Shown piece by piece: positions 1-14,299 of a stretch of 64,000 bases of DNA (the stretch's first letter is position 1; the number at the start of each line of letters is the position of its first letter). Origin of the DNA: Anas platyrhynchos (taxonomy: Eukaryota; Chordata; Aves; Anseriformes; Anatidae); contig NC_092597.1 of the NCBI RefSeq assembly GCF_047663525.1, positions 24,762,501 to 24,826,500 on the forward strand, read 5' to 3'. The position numbers were made by a program, and so were the translations under genes. The notes beneath the pieces are model-generated. The model saw nothing but the letters and a program-made list of their open reading frames with translations, searched no databases and had not been told where the DNA came from.

Positions 1-382
1 AGGAGGCGGCAGGCCAGGTCGCCCGCCCGCCACTGCAGCGTGATGTTCCAGACGGCGTCCAGCGGCATCACCGCCACCGTCACCAGCAGGTCGGCCGCGG
101 CCAGGTGCCGCAGCAGCAGGCGGATGTGGGAGCGCCGCGCGCCCCCCCGGCCCCCCGCCGCCCGCAGCACCGCCAGGTTGCAGCCGGCGGAGAGGGCGAA
201 GAGGGCGAAGGTGACGGCCACGCGGGCCTGGGCAGCCGGCGAGAAGGTGGGCAGCCGCAGGGGCTCCTCGCCGCCCTCGGGGCGGGGGCTCCAGGTGCAG
301 CCCTGCTCCGGGGGGGTCGCGCTGCCGGGGGGCTCCGCGCTGCCGTTCCCCGCCGCGGGGCCTGCGTCTGGCCGGTGCCCTC
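1..382 (-). CDS. GNRHR: GnRH-type receptor, exon with N-terminus, TM1 and start of TM2 (partial)
   Basis: Rhodopsin-family receptor for gonadotropin-releasing hormone, a Gq-coupled plasma-membrane receptor. Read on the minus strand, the exon encodes a short Pro/Gly-rich extracellular end with an NGS glycosylation site, then LPTFSPAAQARVAV leading into TM1 (TFALFALSAGCNLAVL), a basic loop, and RLLLRHLAAADLLVTVAVMP with DAVWNITLQWRAGDLACR. The MPLD-x-x-WNIT-x-QW-x-AG signature at the TM2/first extracellular loop junction is typical of GnRH receptors, and the Cys of LACR is the usual disulphide cysteine. The frame has no ATG back to a stop near 572. An AG acceptor preceded by pyrimidines at 383-385 makes 382 the likely exon start. 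The rest lies beyond the left edge. Subtype (avian type I versus the II/III class) cannot be settled from this piece. Confidence 0.8.
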
Positions 383-764
383 CTGCCACGACAGGCAGAC
401 AGGCAACGGGGAGTGGGGTGGGGGCTCCTGGAGGAGGCAGGAGGGCCCTGTTCCCCCCAGGACCCCCACCCCAGCTCCGTGCACTCCTGCCTTCAGCTGC
501 TCCCTGCAGCCGGGGGCTCTGGGAAGCTTCCAGAGACCCCCCACAGCCTGTAGAGATCTGGGACCCCTGGCATCAGCAGGCAGGGCAGGGGCAGACACTC
601 TCAGCTGGCCCCAGCCCCCTGCCCACCCCAAGGCACTCCTGCCACCCCATGCCCCCCACCCCACAGCATCCCTCACAGTCCTGCCCAGCAGGCAGAGACC
701 TCCCGGCACAGGCAGCCCAGCGCAGGACCCCCGGCTGCAGCTCCCCGCTCCCCACACCCCTCAC

Positions 765-798
765 CTGCAGCCGCAGCGCCCGGCCCCTGCCCGGCCAT
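765..798 (-). CDS. GNRHR: Candidate first coding exon of the GnRH-type receptor
   Basis: An ATG at 798 opens a 34-nt exon (MAGQGPGAAAA plus one base) ending at a strong GTGAGG donor (759-764). It leaves phase 1, exactly the phase needed by the receptor exon starting at 382, so splicing restores a Gly codon and an uninterrupted frame. Mammalian GNRHR has its start codon in the TM1 exon, so a separate tiny start exon is an inference from phase and splice sites only. A transcript spanning 798 to 382 would confirm it. Confidence 0.45.
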
Positions 799-1927
799 CT
801 CGGGGCTGCTGCTCACACGCCGCCGGCTCCCTGCTCCAGGGGGTCCCGCATGGGCACTCGGCTCAGCCGCAGCGGGCTGGGAGAAGGGCTCAGGGCAGGC
901 ACCGCGGTGCTCACAGCCCACAGCCCACAGCCCGCAGCCACCTCCGCTCCTGCCCCACGCAGCCGCTCGGCGGGACGCCCTTGGCAGCTCGGGTTGCTCC
1001 TTGACGTAGCCAGCCCAGGTGGAACGTCTGGGTCCTTCACCACCAGCCACCCACACAGGCACGGGCGTGCACAGCTCTCGTGCACACACACAGGGGCTCA
1101 GATGCACACCCACGGAGATGCACACACACAGACGCGGCTGGCTGTCCCCATGGCTGAGCGTGCCCCCATGGCCGAGCGTGTCCCCTTGGCCACAAAGCCC
1201 CCCCGGGGGCTGCAGCCTGGGGGAGGGCAACGTGGCCGTTTTGCATCTCAAAGGCTTCGTGCCCCCGGCGGAGGGAATTAGGGTTATTAGCAAGTCATTT
1301 CACAGCTAAGTGGGGCTCATTATCCCTGCAGACCCCCTGCCCCAGAGACCCCGGAGCGCGTTAGCATCTGCCTGCCAGTCCCGGGCAGGGCCCCAGCGCC
1401 AGCTCCAGACACCCCTGAGCCAGGGCTGGGAGGGGGCCGAGCCCCCTGCTCCCCCCTGCACCCCCAGGCACCCACCCATGGCCGTGGGGTCCCCCCACCT
1501 GCAGGGTGCCCTGCCTGCCGGCGTGCAGCCCCCACCCTGCGGCACCCCAGCACCCCGTGTAACCCTGCGGTGTGGGGGCCCCACAAGCCCCATGTTTGGG
1601 GGGCGATGCTCAGCCCTCACGGAGCCCCAGGATGGAGCCGCGGTGCCGCCAGGCATGCAGCAGGAGGTGTCTCTCCTGATACCTCCCAGCAATTGCTTTC
1701 CCAGATGCTGCAGCAGCTGTGTCGTGGTCCCTGGCCCCATGGTGATGCTCGGAGCTCCTGCCCATGCCCCGAGGCTTGCCCCAGCGTGGAGCAGCGGTTT
1801 CACCACCTCAGCCCTTCTCCCCTGGCCCCAGACTCAGCACTTTGTCCCAGGCAGGTCGCAGCCGTCCCATGCCCAGCAGCTGCTGCAGGAACGGCCTCGT
1901 GGCGACACACAGGGTGGGCAAAAGGGT
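799..1927. other. Intergenic DNA between the GnRH receptor and MESP1
   Basis: GC-rich sequence without a supportable gene. It contains short imperfect tandem runs of about 20 bp around 1140-1195 (repeated GGCTGAGCGTG / GGCCGAGCGTG). Long open frames here on both strands are low-complexity Pro/Gly/Ala/Ser readings caused by base composition. Confidence 0.5.
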
Positions 1928-1933
1928 TTATTT
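1928..1933 (-). terminator. MESP1: Poly(A) signal of the left MESP gene
   Basis: AATAAA on the minus strand, about 175 nt past the stop codon at 2107-2109. It is the only canonical signal seen in this interval. Confidence 0.75.
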
Positions 1934-2106
1934 ATGTACAGTCACAGCCAGCCTGGCACAGCCAGCTCGGATCCGGGCTCACGAGGCGCCTCGTCCCCCC
2001 CACCTCCCAGCTGTCCAAGGGGGAACACGCGTCCCCTGAGCCCCCCAGGTCACAGGCGTCCAGGCGCTGCGTGGCTCTGGCTCCGAGGAGCTGGGGTTTG
2101 CCCCGG

Positions 2107-3467
2107 TCAGTCCTGGGGCTGCGGCGGCAGCAGAGCCTCCAGGAGAGAGAGGAGATCTGCGGAGAGGTCCTGCGGGGAGAGAGAGTGGGTGAGATGGGGA
2201 CCAGCAGGGCAGGGCTGGGATGTCGGGGCAGCGGGGACAGGGGCTGGCAGAGCACAGCCGCCAGGAGGGCACCGCTCAGGGACCTGCAGGAGCCTGGCCC
2301 CAGGTCTGTGCCTGCTGGTGGGACTCCGACAGACACGGGGAGGGTGGCACTGGGGAGGACAGGACCAGGGGAAGGCACCGAGCGCCCCACATGCACCCGC
2401 TGTAAGGGAAAGGGGACGAGGGCTCCGTTCCCAATCCCTGACCACGCTGCTGCGACCCCAACCCCAGCCCCACACTGCCTCAGGGGTGCTCCAAGCCCAC
2501 CGGAGAGGCTGTGCCCTGTCCCGTGCCAGCCCCCTGCCAGGGCCCATCCGTGCTTACCCCAGCCCCGTGGCCGTGCACATACCTGGGTGGCTGTCCCTGC
2601 ATCCGCAGCCTCCGGCAGCATCAGCCCTGCGTCCAGGATGGGGTCGCTGGGGGGGTCCGGCGGGGTCCCTGCCCCTGCGCAGTGAGGGAGGGGCAGCCAG
2701 GAGGAGACGAGAGCCCCGTGCAGCTCCGGAGGGGTCCCCACAGGGGGGCTGTAGGGCGGTGACGGCCAGGCCCCCGTCCCCATGTCAGGAACCCCGTGCA
2801 GCGCCGGGGGGGTCTCCAAGGCTGGGCCATAGGAGGGTGATCCCCAGGGCCCCGTCCCCACGTCGGGAGCCTCCTGCAGCGCCAGGGGGGGTTCCATCAC
2901 GGGGGGTGACCCCCACACCCCCGTGCCGGGGGACGAAGCGTCCTGCGGGGCCAGTGCCGGTGCCGGGGTGGGCTGGCAGCAGCCCAGGCCCTGGGGGCAG
3001 AGGGGGCAGTGCCGGGGGGCCGCCCCCCGCCGCCGGGCCAGCGCCTCCTCGCTGAGCCCCAGCAGGGCCGAGAGGTGGGCGATGTAGCGGATGGCGAGGC
3101 GCAGGGTCTCGATCTTGGTGAGGCTCTGCCCGGCGGGCGCCAGCGCGGGTGGCAGGTAGTGCCGCAGCCGGTGCAGCGCCTGCGCCAGCCGCCTCATCCG
3201 CAGCTTCTCCCGCTCGCTGGCGCTCTGGCGAGGGCCCCCGGGACCCCCGGCACCCTTCCTGCCCACGGGGCCGCCCCGCGGGCGGGGGGCAGCGGAGCCG
3301 CGGCGAGGCCCCCGGGCAGCGGCGGGAGGCGAGAGGCCGCAGGAGTCGGGCGAGGGTGCGGGCGAGCTGCTGCTGTAGCCCTCGGGCTCTGGGGCTGCGG
3401 AGAGGCCCCAGCGCTGCAGCGAGGCCGTGGTGGGCAGCAGGAGGCCAGGGGCTGCCGGGCGAGCCAT
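2107..3467 (-). CDS. MESP1: MESP-family bHLH transcription factor, left copy (MESP1 position)
   Basis: Nuclear bHLH factor of presomitic and early cardiac mesoderm. Two coding exons: 3467-2583 and 2169-2107, joined in phase 0 through a GTATGT donor and a polypyrimidine/CAG acceptor, giving 315 residues. The start [12 protein letters not shown] lies just downstream of a TATA-like box. bHLH at about residues 81-137 (basic [18 protein letters not shown], helix 2 with [15 protein letters not shown]). The MESP-specific CPXCP motif (CPLCP) is at 154-158. The C-terminal half carries three degenerate repeats of about 25 residues (GTGVWGSPP..., GTGPWGSPS..., GTGAWPSPP...). Exon 2 encodes [20 protein letters not shown], an acidic/hydrophobic tail. 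The assignment as MESP1 rests on position and orientation relative to the human locus, because the domain itself is almost identical in the partner gene. It is head-to-head with that partner. Confidence 0.9.
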
Positions 3468-3506
3468 GGCTGCGGGGCCGAGTGCCGGCAGCCCCCGGTG
3501 CCTGGG

Positions 3507-3540
3507 CTTTATGCCGAGCCGGAGGTGTGAAGTGGCACCT
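3507..3540 (-). promoter_or_regulatory. MESP1: Proximal promoter of the left MESP gene: T-box-like inverted repeat plus TATA-like box
   Basis: On the minus strand, AGGTGCCACTTCACACCT (3540-3523) is an inverted repeat of AGGTG half-sites separated by 8 bp. Nine bp further on comes CATAAAG (3513-3507), about 40 bp before the start codon. Almost the same module precedes the right-hand MESP gene. Tbx6 is a known direct activator of mouse Mesp2 through T-box sites, so the half-sites suggest T-box control (inference). Confidence 0.6.
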
Positions 3541-6181
3541 CCATGGCCGGCGTCGGCAGCACTTCAAAGGCCGGGGGGGGGCCAGGCGCAGCCAGCCTTT
3601 GAACACACGGGTGACGAATTTTACCCCAGCGGTGTGAGGCTGCTCTGTGCCGCCCACCCCCCCGACATCCCTCACCCAGCACCGGCACCGGCACCGGCTG
3701 GAGGAGTCCTTGTGAGCTTGGGACCCGCACGGGCCCTGCAGCAGGGCCAGCAGCAGCAGGGTGTGCGCTGTGGGGTCTGCAGGGGGGTCCGCAGGGGGGT
3801 GCAGGTGCAGTCACACCAGGGCCAGCCCATCCCCATGTCCCCAGCACGTCCCCGAGCAGCACGGTGCCCAGCACAGCACCCCCGGCACCGTCCCACCTGC
3901 ACCCCCCTCCCCTGTGAGTGGCCAGGCTGGGGGCCAGGCCCCGCTCCCCCCCCAGTGCCAGGCACGGCAGCGGGCTTTGGCCAGGTCCCCGCAGCCCTGG
4001 CTGATGGCATTTCACATGCTCACACTAATGAGCCCTGACGCCTGCAGAGCCGCTCAGCTCCTGCCAGGGGCTGGTGCCCGGCAGTCCCCGGTGCTGTGAC
4101 TGACAGCGTGGGGGCTCTGTGCCGCCCCCCGCACCCCTCCCTGCTCCCCCAGACCCTGCAGCAGCTCTGAGCCCCCAGTCCCAGCCCCCAGCCTCCAGGT
4201 GCTGCTCCCCACCCGCCGGGAGCAGCACCCAGGGGTGGTGGCAGCGAGCACGGCCCCGCAGGTCCCTGGCCCTTCCCGGCACATGCAGCCCCGTCCCGGC
4301 CACTGGCGGGGGCTCCGGGGGCTGGGAGGGGGCCCCCCGCCGCGTTCCCAGGCCCTGTGCAGGGGTCGCTCCCTGCGGGTGTAAAGGTTTCCAGGGAAAC
4401 CCAGCACTGCTGCGGGAAGGAAAACAGATCAGGGAGAGAGCCCGGGGCAGACAGGGGGGAGAGCTGCGTCCCAGAGAGGGCTGCAAGCCCCCTGCCACAC
4501 TGCCCCCGAAGCTCAGGCTGCACAGCCTGGCCGTGCACTGGGGTGAGCAGCACGGGGTGCAGCCGTGTGCATGGCCCCGGACACGGGGGGTGCAGAGCCC
4601 CCAGACACCGGGGTTCAAGGCCCCTCTGCCCCCATGCAGGGGGCACAGTGCTGGGCACAGGGCTGACCCTCCCCAGGCGATGGGGCCGGGTGAGGCAGCG
4701 CTGTCACCAGCAGGCTCCTGGTTCCCGATGGTCACATGAAAGTCATGGGATTTTCCCTGGAAAAGCAGTGGCGTGGAGGCGATGACATAGATGTAAGTCC
4801 TGCTTAGTGGTCACCGCTGCTCCCTGCGTTTCCCCACTCCTCACCACACCGACCCGGGGCCAGACCCCAGGCAGCTGCAGGGTCTGGGCAGGGACATCTC
4901 CATCCCATAAAAGCCACACTGTGCGGGTCCCACCATGCCCAGGCGCTGAGCAGTGCCAGCACTGCCAGGACAGGCGCTCCCCCCCCTCCATCCCCACTGC
5001 ACCAAGCCCGCCTCGTGCCCAGCCCCGGTGCCACTCAGAGCACCCCGGGGCACCCCCAGCAGCCCAGCCCAGGGGCACCTCGCTGCAGGGCACCCCGGCA
5101 CCTGCTGCACCCCGAGCCCCCTCCAGGTGACCGCCTCCCATCGCCCGCCCCACCCCAGCTTGGCACCGCCGGCAGTAAAAGCGCAGTTATCTCCCTGCAG
5201 ACGCTGCAGGAATAAAAGGTGAACGAGGAGGAGTTAATGTCATTGACCCCTCTGCCCTCGCTGGAGGAAATGCCCTTTTGCTGCCCCGTCCAAGGTCCGA
5301 GCGTGCCAGGGCACAGCCGACACGGACTCACAGCCACCTCTCCATGCTCAGAGCCCGGCCGCAGGGCTGGAGCTGGGGCAGGGCTGGGGCATTTTGGGGA
5401 GCGGGGGGCTCTGGCCCAAGGAGCGCAGAGGGATGCTCAGTGGAGGGCTCTGCACCCATGGGCACAGCCGGGGGCACGGCCCCTTCCCTGCACGTCCCCC
5501 TGATGGCTCTCCCCCCGCTCCCTGCTCCCCTCCCATTCCCAGACCCCCTCCTGTTTCTCATTAGCTGATGATCTCCTGGGTAATGAGTTCTGCGGCCCCG
5601 CTGGGCAGTCACTTCCCACTTCCCTCCGTGTTTAGACAAGTGCTGAAGCGCGGCTGTGCCACGGCAGTGCTGGGCGCGGGGTCAGAGCCCCCCCGTGGGG
5701 CAGCGCCCACGACCCCTCCCTGGGGGAGCTGGGGTCCCCCCCCCAGCGCTGCGCTGCGGGGCAGCCGTGGTGAGGGCACAGGGATGGAGCTCGGCCAGGG
5801 CTGGGGGCCGGGGGCCAGGAGCCTCGACCAGGAAGGGGGCACACGGGGCTGCCAGACACACCCACCTGGCTGGGCACTCACCTGGCTGGGCACCCCTGCG
5901 TCCTCCTGCCCCTCACAGCAGTCATTGGGGGTGGAAGCGCCCCCAGGACACGCAGAGCTCAGAGCTGGGAGCTGTGCAGAGGGGCAGGGGCTGTGGGGGG
6001 ATGCTGGGGGTGTCCTGCGGGAGAAGTTCAAGTCCCCGCTGCCCCTCGCAGCACAGCACCGGGCGGTGCGGGCGCTGGCAGGGCTGCTCGGCACGTTAGC
6101 ATCTCTCACGACCGTGTGAATTGGTCCCTGCACACTTCCCAGCACCAGGCAGTGCCAATTAAGGGCCAGAGGAGTCAGAAC
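3541..6181. other. Shared intergenic region between the divergent MESP genes
   Basis: About 2.6 kb without a supportable gene. A further GGTGTGA T-box-like half-site lies near 3631. In mouse this interval carries segmental-plate and early-mesoderm enhancers, so control elements for both genes are expected here, but I cannot delimit them from one sequence. Confidence 0.45.
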
Positions 6182-6306
6182 TGACACCTCCACAAATGGG
6201 TCTGGCTTTCCCAGGCTCCCGGTCCGGCCCCAGCCTGCACTCTGTAGGTTTTGACACCTCCGGGTGGCCACCAAGGTGTCACTTCGCACCCCGGACCCAC
6301 ATAAAG
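6182..6306 (+). promoter_or_regulatory. MESP2: Proximal promoter of the right MESP gene with repeated T-box-like half-sites
   Basis: TGACACCT occurs at 6182-6189 and 6252-6259, and AGGTGTCACTTCGCACCC at 6274-6291. It is followed 8 bp later by CATAAAG at 6300-6306 and the start codon at 6358. The last T-box-like element and the TATA-like box match the left gene's promoter in sequence and spacing. The outer TGACACCT at 6252 and AGGTGTCA at 6274 are inverted relative to each other. T-box binding (for example Tbx6) is inferred from half-site similarity. Confidence 0.6.
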
Positions 6307-6357
6307 CCGGGGCTGCCGGGGTGCCCCCAGACGCGGGCGGCAGAGAGGACCCCAGCC

Positions 6358-7915
6358 ATGGCCGGGTCCCCGGCCCCACTCCTGCCCCAGGGCCTGCAGC
6401 CCCCGGCGGGACGAGCCCTGCTCCGGCACCACCTCGGCAACCTCGCCACCACCTCGCCAGCCCTGCCTGCGGAGCCCCCCAGCGCCTCCCCGTGCCCCCT
6501 GCGGGGCCAGAGACCGTGCGGCGGGGCCGAGCTGGGGCGGTGGGGGGGCCGCGTGGGCAGGAAGGGTGCCGGGGGTCCCGGGGGCCCTCGCCAGAGCGCC
6601 AGCGAGCGGGAGAAGCTGCGGATGAGGCGGCTGGCGCAGGCGCTGCACCGGCTGCGGCACTACCTGCCGCCCGCGCTGGCGCCCGCCGGGCAGAGCCTCA
6701 CCAAGATCGAGACCCTGCGCCTCGCCATCCGCTACATCGCCCACCTCTCGGCCCTGCTGGGGCTCAGCGAGGAGGCGCTGGCCCGGCGGCGGGGGGCGGC
6801 CCCCCGGCACTGCCCCCTCTGCCCCCAGGGCCTGGGCTGCTGCCAGCCCCCCCCGGCACCGGCCCCGCGGGACGCTTCGTCCCCCGGCATGGGGGTGTGG
6901 GGGTCACCCCCCGTGATGGAGCCCCCCCTGGCACTGCAGGAGGCTCCCGACATGGGGACGGGGGCCTGGGGGTCACCCTCCTATGGCCTGGCCTTGGAGA
7001 CCCCCCCGGCGCTGCACGGGACCCCTGGCTCAGTCTCGGGGTCCTGGTCCTCACCGCTGTGCAGCCTCGGAGCAGTGACCCCGCTGGAGCCACCCTGGAG
7101 CTGTGCAGCAGCCACAGGCCCCGGGACAGTTCCCTCCTGCTGCTTGGAACCCTCGGCCCCTGCCCAGCCTCCCGGGGCAGGAGTAACGGCCACGGGGGTC
7201 CCTGGCCCCCCCACGCATGGCTCCCAGGTACGCACAACTCCCTCCCCACTCTGCTCCTGCACCACGCCACACGGGGACAGCAGGCTGGCAGCACAGCCCT
7301 GGGTGGGGTGGGGTGGGGTGGGATGGGATGGGGATGGGATGGGATGGGATGGGATGGGATGGGATGGGATGGGGATGGGGATGGGGATGGGGATGGGATG
7401 GGATGGGATGGGATGGGATGGGATGGGATGGGATGGGATGGGGATGGGATGGGATGGGGATGGGGATGGGATGGGATGGGATGGGATGGGGATGGGGATG
7501 GGGATGGGGATGGGGATGGGATGGGATGGGATGGGATGGGATGGGATGGGATGGGATGGGATGGGATGGGATGGGATGGGGACGGGACAGGACGGGGGGA
7601 TGCTCCTGCAGGGTGCAGGCAGAAGTGCACCAGCAATGATGTGTGCCATGACTGGGGAGGCTGCATAGGACGACTGAACTGGGGGGCTGGGGGGCAGAAA
7701 GAAGTGGAGCCCACTGGAGAGGCAGCCTGGGACGCGTGGCACAGGGCATGGGGCACAGGGCATGGGGCACAGTGGTGTCGCACACAGCTCCTCTGACAGC
7801 TCTTTCTGCACAGCTCGGCAGCCCAGCCCCGGACTTGCTCCTCTCCTCCGACACTCCTGGAGCCCCCATCCTGACCAGCTGCGCCCCAGCACGGTGCTGG
7901 GGGTGGTGGAGCTGA
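6358..7915 (+). CDS. MESP2: MESP-family bHLH transcription factor, right copy (MESP2 position)
   Basis: Nuclear bHLH factor of segmentation and mesoderm. Exon 1 is 6358-7227 (290 codons, GTACGC donor). Exon 2 is most likely 7814-7915 after a pyrimidine-rich tract ending TGCACAG, phase 0, giving about 323 residues. The N-terminal 65 residues ([14 protein letters not shown]...) are unlike the left copy, but residues 66-164, covering bHLH and CPLCP (152-156), are identical to it. The following Trp-Gly-Ser-Pro repeats are also close. Exon 2 encodes [20 protein letters not shown] and a Trp-rich end, unlike the [10 protein letters not shown] tail of the partner, so this exon border is less certain than exon 1. 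The 586-bp intron holds a large GGGAT microsatellite. It is adjacent to ANPEP as human MESP2 is. Confidence 0.85.
7300..7598 (+). repeat. GGGAT/GGGGAT microsatellite in the MESP2 intron
   Basis: About 300 bp of GGGAT pentamers mixed with GGGGAT hexamers, starting with GGGGT units at 7301-7320 and ending in GGGAC variants. The sense strand is a continuous series of G3/G4 runs spaced by 2 nt, matching the simple G-quadruplex pattern. It creates long spurious Gly-Met-Trp-Asp frames. Confidence 0.95.
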
Positions 7916-8007
7916 TCCTGTGCCCACGGCCGGCAAGGAAGCACGGGGGGGGGGGAATGGTGCAGCGGTGCCACGGAGCGCCGTGGGGTGCTGGGGAAGG
8001 GCTCCTC

Positions 8008-8013
8008 ATTAAA
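8008..8013 (+). terminator. MESP2: Poly(A) signal of the right MESP gene (ATTAAA)
   Basis: ATTAAA 93 nt past the stop at 7913-7915 is the common variant signal. The short 3'UTR fits this compact gene. The following 560 bp to the ANPEP signal contain no recognisable gene. Confidence 0.65.
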
Positions 8014-8573
8014 GCTGCTGAGCACCGCGCTGCCCCGTCTCGTTACTGTGCGGATCCCACGTGCTGCGCCCCAGCATGGGAAGGAGCTTGGGGCACCCCG
8101 GGGGGGCTGTGGAGGGACAAAGCTCAGCCATCGCCTCCCCACACCCAGTCACGCCCAGTCCCAGCCCACCCCAAAGACCCCCTGAGCTGGGGTGATGGAG
8201 GGGACCCCCACCCCGGGCTTCCCCAGCCCCACTGCCCCCCTGCCCACCACGTCCCATCCCTTCTCTGTGCCTAAGCCCCAGGGGAGGGTTTGGGGCTGAG
8301 GCTCGCAGGCTGCCGTGTCCGTGCTGCCCCCCCCGGGAGCGCAGCAGGAGAGCTCACACGCAGCCGTCAGACGGAGGGGCCGGGCGCTGGCGTCGCAGAG
8401 CCCCCAGAGCCACTTAGCACCGGGCTCCTAACGCCCAGGGCTCTGCCTCCCCGCTCCCTCGCGCTCTGCAGGGTCCCGGACATTTCCTGCCTGACCCCCC
8501 GTCAGCCCCCTGGGCCAGCCCGTGCCCCCCACACCCCGCTGCCACAGCCTGTGCCCAAGCTCCCATGCGTCCC

Positions 8574-8579
8574 TTTATT
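8574..8579 (-). terminator. ANPEP: Poly(A) signal of ANPEP
   Basis: AATAAA on the minus strand, 282 nt past the stop codon at 8861-8863. ANPEP and the right MESP gene therefore converge, with about 0.5 kb between their ends. Confidence 0.75.
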
Positions 8580-8860
8580 TACAAGAGCTAAGGCCTGGCA
8601 CAAGCCCCGGCCCTCACCCATCCCTGCCCACCATTCAGGTGCCGGGCACTGCCGGGGGCAGCGGCCCCTTCCCATCACCGGCAGCAGAGGATGCGGCCGG
8701 GCCAGCCCCGGGGGCGCGGGCAGAAGCGCTTTGGGGTGGGTGTAGGAGGGGGCTGGAGTGGGCAAGTGTCCAGTGTGGCCACCGAGAGCAGCGGGTGCCC
8801 GAGCGCCGTGCCGAGCCCCACGCCTGCCCCGTGCAGGAAGGTGTGCGGGGCCAGGCGCGG

Positions 8861-14179
<5,319 letters not shown>

Positions 14180-14232
14180 GGCGGGGCTGCAGGAGCTGCG
14201 CTCACAGAGGCCGCTCGGCCCGGCAGGCACGG

Positions 14233-14292
14233 CTTTTAACCTCTCTCTCCCCCAGGGTTTATTAGTCCAAGTTAATGGGTGAAGGATTAAAC
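14233..14292 (-). promoter_or_regulatory. ANPEP: Candidate ANPEP epithelial promoter (TATA-like and HNF1-like half-sites)
   Basis: About 55 bp before the ATG the minus strand reads GTTAAAAG, a TATA-like stretch. Further upstream lie GTTAAT (14271-14276) and ATTAAAC (14286-14292), which resemble HNF1 half-sites but with wider spacing than the classic site. The human epithelial ANPEP promoter uses an HNF1 site near its TATA box, so this is a plausible counterpart by position and motif only. Confidence 0.35.
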
Positions 14293-14299
14293 GACCATG

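Noticed and set aside
40-3055. Long open frames on the plus strand across the GnRH receptor, the intergenic stretch and MESP1 exons
   Set aside because: Low-complexity Pro/Gly/Ala/Ser readings caused by high GC. The true coding frames are on the minus strand.
6196-7796. Very long plus-strand frames extending through the MESP2 intron with Gly-Met-Trp-Asp repeats
   Set aside because: They are readthrough of the GGGAT microsatellite. A clear GTACGC donor at 7228 ends the real exon.
14180-14230. Upstream in-frame ATG at 14230 as the ANPEP start
   Set aside because: It would place extra residues (MPAGPSGL...) before the conserved MAAGFFISK tail of a type II protein and would sit right at the TATA-like element.
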